From Campylobacterales bacterium (GTDB lineage: Bacteria > Campylobacterota > Campylobacteria > Campylobacterales > Thiovulaceae): a DNA stretch of 8,329 nucleotides. Every line of letters starts with the position of its first letter. Position 1 is the first letter of the stretch. A model generated the notes under the pieces. It was not told where the DNA came from and ran no database searches. It saw only the letters and a list, made by a program, of their open reading frames with translations. The DNA lies in the NCBI GenBank assembly GCA_012963895.1, contig DTUW01000061.1:1-8329 (forward strand), given 5' to 3'. Positions 1-6,307 of the stretch are shown in pieces. Both the position numbers and the translations under genes were made by a program.

Positions 1-1
1 T

Positions 2-910
2 TTCTCTAACAATAAGGCAGAAAGCATGGGAGGTGCTATTTTTGCCAATGATGTAGAAGTTACGAACTCTATTTTCTCTGATAATGAAGTTACTGACTAT
101 AACGGAACTGGTGGAGCTATAAACACCTATAAACTCAACTCTATAACTTCAACATACCTAAACAATAAAGCAAATGATAAAGGTGGGGCTGTTTTTGTCA
201 GTGGAGATAGTTCTATTCTCAATGGTAATTTTCAAGGTAATAGTGCCGATAAAGGTGGAGCAATATATAGTGTTGGAAATATAGACATCACAAATGTTGC
301 ATTTGGCGATAACCGAGCCAATATAGAAGGTGGAGCTGTTTTTGGTAAAAATGCTATAAATTTGAGTAGTTCAACTTTTGCTAACAATATAGCCAATAGC
401 AAAGGTGGGGCAGTAGCAAGTGATGATGAAGGTGATTACTACTATTCTCCTAGTTTAGCAGTTCAAAAATCGATATTTTTCCAAAATAGTTCCGATAAAG
501 GTGGAGCTATTTTCAGTTTAAGAGATTTGAACATTACAGAATCTACCTTTACTGAAAATAGTGCGAAATCTTATGGTGGAGCTGTTTTGAATGAATCATA
601 TTGGGGTGTTGAAGTTTCCGACTCTGTTTTTGCAAAAAATAGAGCTGAAAAAGATGGTGGAGCTGTTTTTGGATTGGGTGGCTTAGGAGTATCCACAAGT
701 TACTTTACCGGAAATAGTGCAACCAATGGAGGAGCTATCTTTGGAGGGAATAATGTTTATGACACTAATATCTCAATTTCAAACTCCATATTTTCTCAAA
801 ACTTAGCCTACTTAAATGGTGGAGCTGTATATAGCAAAAGTGAAGTAAAAGCAGTTAGCTCTAACTTTGTGAGTAATGATGGTTTTGGTAACGGAGGAGC
901 TATCTACTCC
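2..910 (+). repeat. Twelve Pmp-like FxxN...GGA[IV] coding repeats
   Basis: Numbering from the Met at base 26, GGA[IV] begins at residues 2, 29, 53, 77, 102, 127, 159, 184, 211, 235, 265 and 290, a period of about 24-32 residues. Each is preceded by F-x-x-N (once Y-x-x-N): the first at bases 2-13, then at residues 17, 44, 69, 93, 118, 151, 175, 202, 227, 256 and 281. The repeats are also partly conserved as DNA. The 17-mer GGTGGAGCTGTTTTTGG is identical at 329-345 and 656-672, and GATAAAGGTGG occurs at 176-186, 248-258 and 494-504. The array probably continues upstream of the window. Confidence 0.88.
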
Positions 911-1957
911 AAATCAGATATAAAAATGGCTTACTCTGTTGTGGCTAATCAAAACTGGACAGATACTAACTCTTCCAATACCTCTGTTTCTGCTATCTAT
1001 TTAGATGTTCCAGAAGTAAATGGAACAGTTGAGAATAACCTTTCTGGAACTGTCTTTTTCTCCAACTATCTTGATGTCAATAGTAGTGTAATGATAGCTG
1101 GTGGTTTTGATATAAATGATACCAATATCACATCAGAAGCAAATATTATCCCTACACCGGGAGAATTGCTATTTGATGAAAACTTCTCTCTTATCGATGG
1201 TAATTCAAGTCTGGTAGATATGGGGGCTGATATTTCAGTTGCAAGTGACACAGTATACAATGCCTTTGGAGACTATCCAAATAATGGTTATCTTGTAACC
1301 GATTTCAATTGTAACAGTAGAATAGGTGATGATGGCTCAATAGATATTGGAGCAATCGAATATGGTTGGAGCGAGAATAATTGTAGCTTTGATAAGATAC
1401 TTTCAGCATCTCAAACTACACCACCTCCAACTGTTCCTGGTAGCCAAACAGAATCGACCGAAGAGGTCTCAATCCATCTAAATAAGGGTTGGAATCTAAT
1501 TTCAGCTGATATAAATCTCTCTGAAATTCCAACAGATATTGCTATTGTTTGGACATATTCAGATGGTAATTGGTCGGCATTCTCTCCAGATCCAAACACT
1601 ACTCAGGCTATTACAGATGAAGGAACTCCAACTATTACCCAACCTCTAACATCTAATACTGGTGTCTGGTTCCTAAGTTTGACAGATTTCGATTTGACCT
1701 ACCAAAAACCTGCAAATCCTATGAATGCTCCTACTATTCCAAATGTTACAGCTCAAAATGTAGGTTGGAACTTGCTTGGAACAGATAAAGAGCTTACAGC
1801 TGGACTTGTTGAATGTCGTCTTGGTGAAGTTGGTCTAATGTGGAAATTTAGCGATGGTAAATGGTGGCTAAACTCTCCTGATGTAGATCAATATATCTAT
1901 CCATACCTCTTCAACACTATTAAACCTAATGAAGGTTTCTGGGTTCTATGTAAATAG
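2..1957 (+). CDS. Pmp-repeat, choice-of-anchor-Q-like surface protein (5' truncated by window edge)
   Basis: The frame is open to the left edge: bases 2-25 already encode the repeat text F-S-N-N-K-A-E-S before the first ATG at 26, so that ATG is internal and the signal peptide lies outside the window. Numbering from this Met, residues 1-310 carry repeated F-x-x-N and G-G-A-[IV] motifs, as in chlamydial Pmp-type repeats, which fold as a right-handed parallel beta-helix. Residues ~388-446 resemble a choice-of-anchor-Q ending (S-L-V-D-M-G, then C-N-S-R-I-G-D-D-G, then D-I-G-A-I-E-Y). After a Thr/Pro/Ser-rich linker (~460-480) come two related Trp-rich modules, ending in V-L-C-K. No C-terminal transmembrane helix, LPXTG or autotransporter barrel is visible. 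The only cysteines are 429, 453, 597 and 642. A secreted or surface-exposed, possibly adhesive protein is inferred; substrate and export route are unknown. Confidence is high for the gene and moderate for the class. Confidence 0.9.
   Translation, partial: FSNNKAESMGGAIFANDVEVTNSIFSDNEVTDYNGTGGAINTYKLNSITSTYLNNKANDKGGAVFVSGDSSILNGNFQGNSADKGGAIYSVGNIDITNVAFGDNRANIEGGAVFGKNAINLSSSTFANNIANSKGGAVASDDEGDYYYSPSLAVQKSIFFQNSSDKGGAIFSLRDLNITESTFTENSAKSYGGAVLNESYWGVEVSDSVFAKNRAEKDGGAVFGLGGLGVSTSYFTGNSATNGGAIFGGNNVYDTNISISNSIFSQNLAYLNGGAVYSKSEVKAVSSNFVSNDGFGNGGAIYSKSDIKMAYSVVANQNWTDTNSSNTSVSAIYLDVPEVNGTVENNLSGTVFFSNYLDVNSSVMIAGGFDINDTNITSEANIIPTPGELLFDENFSLIDGNSSLVDMGADISVASDTVYNAFGDYPNNGYLVTDFNCNSRIGDDGSIDIGAIEYGWSENNCSFDKILSASQTTPPPTVPGSQTESTEEVSIHLNKGWNLISADINLSEIPTDIAIVWTYSDGNWSAFSPDPNTTQAITDEGTPTITQPLTSNTGVWFLSLTDFDLTYQKPANPMNAPTIPNVTAQNVGWNLLGTDKELTAGLVECRLGEVGLMWKFSDGKWWLNSPDVDQYIYPYLFNTIKPNEGFWVLCK
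1466..1678 (+). repeat. C-terminal Trp-rich module, copy 1
   Basis: This stretch encodes residues ~481-551 of the surface protein. Its landmarks are G-W-N-L (488), W509, S-D-G-x-W (512-516), S-P-D (520-522) and G-x-W (546-548). The same landmarks recur in the same order in a second copy 3' of it. The two copies are well diverged, so this is an old domain duplication, not a recent DNA repeat. It contains no cysteine. I do not recognise a named family. Confidence 0.7.
1745..1954 (+). repeat. C-terminal Trp-rich module, copy 2
   Basis: This stretch encodes residues ~574-643, the extreme C-terminus of the surface protein. It repeats the landmarks of copy 1: G-W-N-L (580), W606, S-D-G-x-W (609-613), S-P-D (617-619) and G-x-W (637-639). 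Unlike copy 1 it carries two cysteines (597 and 642) that could form a disulfide. The chain ends four residues after the last landmark Trp, so the module itself is the C-terminus. Confidence 0.7.
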
Positions 1958-1980
1958 TTCCCTCTCCTTCTCCTCTTCTG

Positions 1981-1996
1981 GGGGGCTTATGCCCCC
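1981..1996 (+). terminator. G/C hairpin between surface-protein gene and addB (possible terminator or leader structure)
   Basis: GGGGGC-TTAT-GCCCCC forms a perfect 6-bp stem with a 4-base loop, 23 bases after the surface-protein stop. It is very G/C-rich against an AT-rich background. No T-run follows on either strand, so it is not a classical intrinsic terminator. It ends 12 bases before the addB ATG and could instead influence addB translation. Confidence 0.45.
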
Positions 1997-2008
1997 ATCT
2001 CCTCCAAT

Positions 2009-4342
2009 ATGCTGATATTTACAACCAACCGAGCAATCCGAAACTATACTAAGCAGTTTTTAGATAGAAATACTAAACTCCCCCACCTCATCTCTATCTC
2101 TGAATTTCAAAAGAGAGCCATATATATTCCTGAATATAGATATATCAACCCCTTAGAGCGAGAAATTATTTTCAACCAAGTTGTTAAGAGAGTTCGCAAC
2201 TCGAAAATTTTCAAAATAGATACCGAAATTCTCAATTTCATCAGTTACAGCAAATACTTTTTTTCTTTCTTCAATGAGTTGGCACAAGAGAAAATATCTA
2301 TCGATGAGGTAGCAAAAGCCGACTATTATGAAGATTTTCGAGAACATATATCTATATTGAGAGATATATATCACCAATACCAAACAGAGTTAGACAAACT
2401 TGGATATATAGACCCTATCTATATTCCTAAAAAATACAGACTCAATATTCCCTATCTCAAATCTATTGGAGATATAGAGTTTCGATTTGAGGGGCGACTA
2501 TCCAATTTCCAGATAGAGCTGTTTGAAAACATATCCCAATATGTCCCAGTCCGTTTCAGATTTGTTAGAACCAAATACAATAGGGATTTAGATTCTCAAA
2601 TAGGTATTGAACTTCAACCTAACCATATCTATCTCATAGATTTGGGTTCTAAAAAGATATTGGAAAGTCGTCAAATCTCAATTACCCCACATATAGATAT
2701 ATATCCTTTTCACTACCGCATTTCACAAATTCCATTTATTCAAGAGCGGATATACCATTTCCACGAAAAGATAGGTATTCCTCTCGAAAAAATAGGGGTG
2801 GTTCTACTCGACGAAAAATTTTCTAAATATGTGAAGGTATTTGATAGATTGGAGGGCAAAGGTAATCTAAATTTCTCTATGGGAGATAGTATCGATAGTG
2901 AGCTGTTTTTCCAATTTCTCTCAGCTATCTTGACATATTTGGAAAATAGAGAAGCTATCGAACATAGCAATAGAATAAAAAGGGTAATTGGAGAGAGTGA
3001 AGAGCTAAAAAAGATATATGAAACATTCGCTAATAGTTGGTTTCAAGGTTCAATAGAAAAGTTCCAAAATTTAGTAATAGAAACTCTAAAACTTCTACCT
3101 CTTCCAAATAAGACGATTAGAGAAGTAATGGAGATATTGAAACTTTTCAACTCTCCCCTATTTGCTAAATCCAATTTTCGAACCCTCCTATCCCTTTTCC
3201 TTAGAGAAGTTGGAAAAGTAACTATTGACGATATTCAAGGGGGGAAAGTTACAACACAGGGGCTATTAGAGACACGGGGAGCAGACTATCAGGCGGTGAT
3301 AGTGATAGATTTCAACGATGATATATTTCCCAAGAGAGAGGAGAAGGATATATTTCTCAATAGTGAAATTCGTAAAGCTGTCGGATTGCCTACCCTTGAA
3401 GATAGAGAAGCCCTCCAAAAACTCTATTTGCAACAGCTATTTCAAAAAGCTCAATATGTAGCTATCTCATATGTTGAAACTGATAGAAATCGAATATCAA
3501 GATTTTTCTACGACTTCTCTTTTAAAAAGAGGGATAAGATAGAGAAATACGAAGAGGCTCTATTGGATATAGCTTTTCCTAATAGAAAAGAGGCAACCCC
3601 TTGGAGTGATGAGGTTGTAGATAGATACAACTTTCAAAAATATCCACTTTCCAACCATAAGCTACAAACATTTTTGGAGTGTCCTAGAAAGTTCTATTTT
3701 TCCTATATTCTCAATATTCAACCTCATCGACCAGAATTAGATATATCCCTCTCTATCGGAAATCTGTTGCATCGGATATTGCACGGTGTCTATTCTGAAA
3801 AAAGGAGTTTCCAAAGTGAAGAGGAGCTATTTAGGGCTATTTTGGATAGATTGGAAAAAGATACCACTATCCCAAAGGTCTATATCTCCTATTGGCAAGA
3901 GAAGATAAAAAAGTTTGTCCAAACAGAGATAGAGCGATTTCGTCAAGGGATTACAATCTACAAATTGGAAGAGAGTATCACTATCGATAACTATCGAGGT
4001 TTCAAATTGGTAGGTAAGATAGATAGAATAGACAAATTACCTAATGGTGATTTGGTTGTGATAGATTACAAAAGTTCTGAACCAAATAGAAAAGATTACC
4101 AATTGCTATTTTACTACCTTCTACTAAGAGAGAGGGGAGAAAGTATATCTACTGAAAATCTCTATTACTACAATTTACAAACTGGGAAACTAATTCCAAA
4201 TAGTGTAGAGTTGTTGGATTTGGAAAAAGAACTCTCCAACTTGGAGAACCTATCCCAGCAGGAAATCAATTTTTCCAAAATCCAAAGATGTCCAGAACAC
4301 TGCCCCTATTTCGATATGTGCAGTATCAATATCGATAATTGA
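2009..4342 (+). CDS. addB: AddB-like recombination helicase/nuclease subunit, PD-(D/E)XK family
   Basis: In known AddAB complexes AddB pairs with AddA to process double-strand DNA ends for RecA loading. Residues 1-~545 look like a degenerate UvrD-type helicase fold: the N-terminus (L-I-F-T-T-N-R-A-I) has no Walker A G-x-G-K-T, and residues ~408-450 carry the family's 'T-T-Q-G-L-L-E-T-R-G...D-D-I-F-P-K-R' text. Residues ~546-777 are the RecB-like nuclease domain: L-E-C-P-R-K-F-Y-F (Cys558), G-N-L-L-H (His588), G-K-I-D-R-I-D (Asp672), V-I-D-Y-K-S (Asp686, Lys688) and Q698-x3-Y702. Cys558 plus Cys761, 765 and 771 match the four ligands of the AddB Fe-S cluster, though the last three are spaced C-x3-C-x5-C. 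The 777 residues suit the compact epsilon-type AddB, not the much longer Firmicutes form. The ATG has no Shine-Dalgarno, but the protein start fits the family. No addA is present in the window. Confidence 0.85.
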   Translation: MLIFTTNRAIRNYTKQFLDRNTKLPHLISISEFQKRAIYIPEYRYINPLEREIIFNQVVKRVRNSKIFKIDTEILNFISYSKYFFSFFNELAQEKISIDEVAKADYYEDFREHISILRDIYHQYQTELDKLGYIDPIYIPKKYRLNIPYLKSIGDIEFRFEGRLSNFQIELFENISQYVPVRFRFVRTKYNRDLDSQIGIELQPNHIYLIDLGSKKILESRQISITPHIDIYPFHYRISQIPFIQERIYHFHEKIGIPLEKIGVVLLDEKFSKYVKVFDRLEGKGNLNFSMGDSIDSELFFQFLSAILTYLENREAIEHSNRIKRVIGESEELKKIYETFANSWFQGSIEKFQNLVIETLKLLPLPNKTIREVMEILKLFNSPLFAKSNFRTLLSLFLREVGKVTIDDIQGGKVTTQGLLETRGADYQAVIVIDFNDDIFPKREEKDIFLNSEIRKAVGLPTLEDREALQKLYLQQLFQKAQYVAISYVETDRNRISRFFYDFSFKKRDKIEKYEEALLDIAFPNRKEATPWSDEVVDRYNFQKYPLSNHKLQTFLECPRKFYFSYILNIQPHRPELDISLSIGNLLHRILHGVYSEKRSFQSEEELFRAILDRLEKDTTIPKVYISYWQEKIKKFVQTEIERFRQGITIYKLEESITIDNYRGFKLVGKIDRIDKLPNGDLVVIDYKSSEPNRKDYQLLFYYLLLRERGESISTENLYYYNLQTGKLIPNSVELLDLEKELSNLENLSQQEINFSKIQRCPEHCPYFDMCSINIDN

Positions 4343-4919
4343 AAGCTAAATAGTAGTGAATGAGCCTATCAAAGATATAGGAGCTATCAGGGGTATCATT
4401 ATTGATATTGGTTACCGAATACCGCCCCCCTATCTCTAATTCGTAGTTTTCGGTAAATGCGATAATAAAACCGCCTTCCAGTCCATAATAGCCGGTCGAA
4501 TCTTTGGTATATCCCACACTGCTATTTTTATCCTCTATCTGGTATAGGATTACTCCACCAACCAATCCATAGAAAAATCGAAAGTGAGAACTAATATCCA
4601 CCATTGAATCCAATTCCAGTCCAAAACTATGGGTAAAAATATCTTTCTCAACCTCCATAGGGCGATAGGAGAGAAATAGCCTCATTCCCAAATCTTCCGC
4701 TCCAAGTTTTATAGCCCCAAACTCTATATCTCTTGTAATGTCCTCCTTCTTTGCCAATGTATCAGCCTTAGGACGAGATATTTCCCCTTTTCCTATCTCT
4801 ATTGAGATAATCCTTTTTGCTTGTGTCTCTCCATTCTCTTCTGGAAAATAGTATTCCAAAGTATCATCAACTCCAAAGAGTGAAATATGCAAAAGCAAAA
4901 TAGCAAATAGTATTCTCAT
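4326..4919 (-). CDS. Small predicted outer-membrane beta-barrel protein (unidentified)
   Basis: The product of 197 residues begins M-R-I-L-F-A-I-L-L-L-H-I-S-L-F-G, a short Sec signal peptide with likely cleavage near residue 16. A charged, probably periplasmic stretch (~20-65) follows. The rest alternates polar and hydrophobic/aromatic residues with Gly turns, and the chain ends Y-Y-L-A-F-N-Y-R-Y, a terminal aromatic typical of BAM-assembled barrels. Size suggests an 8-strand OmpA/OmpX-like or OmpW-like barrel; no specific family is recognised. ATG at 4919 is preferred over the in-frame GTG at 4922 because a GGAA Shine-Dalgarno (4928-4925) lies 5 bases before the ATG but only 2 before the GTG. 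The 3' end overlaps addB by 17 bp in the convergent direction. The function is unknown; structural or transport roles are possible. Confidence 0.8.
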   Translation of the reverse strand: MRILFAILLLHISLFGVDDTLEYYFPEENGETQAKRIISIEIGKGEISRPKADTLAKKEDITRDIEFGAIKLGAEDLGMRLFLSYRPMEVEKDIFTHSFGLELDSMVDISSHFRFFYGLVGGVILYQIEDKNSSVGYTKDSTGYYGLEGGFIIAFTENYELEIGGRYSVTNINNDTPDSSYIFDRLIHYYLAFNYRY

Positions 4920-4922
4920 CAC

Positions 4923-4968
4923 AATTCCATTTTTTCATATATCATATTTCCTAAATATTCTACTATAT
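4923..4968. promoter_or_regulatory. Divergent promoter region for barrel gene and rimO
   Basis: This AT-rich gap is the only place for both promoters. On the minus strand, TATGAT (5 of 6 with the -10 consensus) lies at 4946-4941 and would give a leader of about 15 bases to the barrel gene. On the plus strand, TATCAT (5 of 6) at 4940-4945, after a T-run at 4930-4935, would give a ~27-base rimO leader. The two boxes overlap, so the genes may compete for polymerase. No -35 boxes are evident, as is common in Campylobacterota. Assignment is by eye only. Confidence 0.35.
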
Positions 4969-4973
4969 AGGAG
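4969..4973 (+). promoter_or_regulatory. Ribosome binding site deciding the rimO TTG start
   Basis: AGGAG sits 5 bases before the TTG at 4979. The protein reading from this TTG (K-K-L-Y-I-T-T-L-G-C) matches the usual RimO N-terminus, so TTG initiation is well supported. Confidence 0.8.
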
Positions 4974-4978
4974 TTAAT

Positions 4979-6283
4979 TTGAAAAAGCTATATATTACAA
5001 CTTTGGGTTGCACAAAAAATCTAGTTGATAGCGAGGTGATGATAGCAAAACTCCAAACCGAATACCAACTTACAGATAGGGCAGAAGATGCAGATTTGAT
5101 AGTTGTAAATAGTTGCGGGTTTATCCAACCAGCCAAAGAGGAATCTATCCAAACCATCTTGGAGCTGGATAGTTTGAGGAAAAAAGATTCTTTGCTTGTG
5201 GTCTCGGGTTGTTTGAGTGAGAGATACAAAAATGAATTGCCAAAGGAGTTACCAGAGGTAGATATTTGGACGGGAGTTGGAGATTACCATCAGATAGATA
5301 GATTGGTTCGAGAAAAACGGAATAGCTTCTCTCCAAAAACATATCTAATAAAGGACGAGGAGAGAACTATTACAGGCTCTATATCCCATGCATATATCAA
5401 GATAGGAGAGGGGTGTAATCAGCGGTGTAGCTTCTGTGCTATTCCAAAGTTCAAGGGTTCTCTCCAATCACGAGCAATAGAAGATATTTTAAAAGAGGTT
5501 CAACAACTTACAGAGAGGGGATATTACGACTTCTCTTTTATCTCCCAAGATAGTAGCTCTTTTGGACGAGATAGAGGGGTTCGAGATGGATTGGTAGAAC
5601 TTATTCAAAAAGTAGATAAATTGGAAAATGTAGTATCAGCAAGAATACTATATCTCTATCCTTCTACAACATCGACCAACCTTATTCAGACAATAGCCAC
5701 CTCATCGAAATTCCATAACTACTTTGATATACCCCTTCAACATATCTCTAATAAGATGTTGAAGATAATGAGAAGAGGAATAGATAGAGAGAAAACTATC
5801 CAACTACTTAAAGAGATGAGAGAAGTTGAAAACTCATTTATCCGAACCTCCTTTATAGTTGGACACCCCGGCGAAAGTGAAGAGGATTTCAATGAGCTTC
5901 TCCAATTTATAGAAGATTTCAGATTTGACAGGATTACTGTGTTCCAATACTCAAACGAGGAAAATACATCAGCCTACGATATGGAACAGGTAGATAGCGA
6001 TGAGGTGGAGCGACGAATGGAGCAGATAGAAAAGGTAGTTAAAAGACAATTTATAGAAAATTTGGAGAAATGCATAGGGAAAGAGTTTCCAATAGTTCTA
6101 AATGGAGTTAGCGACGAACACGAATATCTACTATCTGCAAAGGCTCTCCATTGGGGCGAGGAGATAGATGGAGAGATTTTGATAAATGATAAGGAGATAG
6201 AGCGGTTGGAATTTGGAAAGATTTACAGAGTGCGAATTACACAACTTGCAGGGGATAGATTGGTTGGAACGATAGTGGGATAG
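4979..6283 (+). CDS. rimO: Ribosomal protein S12 methylthiotransferase RimO
   Basis: RimO is a cytoplasmic radical-SAM enzyme that adds a methylthio group to the conserved Asp of ribosomal protein S12. The 434-residue product has the full domain set. The N-terminal MTTase domain carries three Fe-S cysteines (C11 in T-L-G-C-T-K-N, C46 in N-S-C-G-F, C78 in S-G-C-L-S). The radical-SAM core has C-x3-C-x2-C (C146, C150, C153 in G-C-N-Q-R-C-S-F-C-A-I-P). A TRAM domain occupies ~363-434. S-Q-D-S-S-S-F-G-R-D (189-198) and P-L-Q-H-I-S (252-257) follow the RimO pattern and favour RimO over the tRNA enzyme MiaB. Translation starts at TTG. The gene stands alone, divergent from the barrel gene and convergent with htpG. 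The sequence appears intact and of normal length. Confidence 0.95.
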   Translation: MKKLYITTLGCTKNLVDSEVMIAKLQTEYQLTDRAEDADLIVVNSCGFIQPAKEESIQTILELDSLRKKDSLLVVSGCLSERYKNELPKELPEVDIWTGVGDYHQIDRLVREKRNSFSPKTYLIKDEERTITGSISHAYIKIGEGCNQRCSFCAIPKFKGSLQSRAIEDILKEVQQLTERGYYDFSFISQDSSSFGRDRGVRDGLVELIQKVDKLENVVSARILYLYPSTTSTNLIQTIATSSKFHNYFDIPLQHISNKMLKIMRRGIDREKTIQLLKEMREVENSFIRTSFIVGHPGESEEDFNELLQFIEDFRFDRITVFQYSNEENTSAYDMEQVDSDEVERRMEQIEKVVKRQFIENLEKCIGKEFPIVLNGVSDEHEYLLSAKALHWGEEIDGEILINDKEIERLEFGKIYRVRITQLAGDRLVGTIVG

Positions 6284-6305
6284 GAGGGAATTCCCTCCAC
6301 CACTA
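6273..6305. terminator. Hairpin at the rimO/htpG convergent junction, likely shared terminator
   Basis: GGAGGGAATTCCCTCC (6283-6298) is a perfect 16-base palindrome, forming a 6-bp stem with an AATT loop. An outer pair, TAGTGG (6273-6278) with CCACTA (6300-6305), extends it through a small asymmetric internal loop. The structure covers the rimO stop codon (6281-6283). On the plus strand it is followed by TTTTA, a weak U-tract. On the minus strand it lies just after the htpG stop without a U-run. Placement between converging genes supports termination of one or both. Confidence 0.6.
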
Positions 6306-6307
6306 TT

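Noticed and set aside
1066..1599. Minus-strand open frames within the surface-protein gene
   Set aside because: Short, without ribosome sites, and opposite a clearly coding frame with family motifs.
1980..1985. G6 tract before addB as a phase-variation tract
   Set aside because: Six G are shorter than the tracts known to vary in Campylobacter and relatives, and here they form one arm of a hairpin.
4362..4386. Possible addB terminator: CCTAT...ATAGG pair inside the barrel gene
   Set aside because: The stem is only 5 bp, AT-rich and lacks a U-run, and it lies within coding sequence of the opposite gene.
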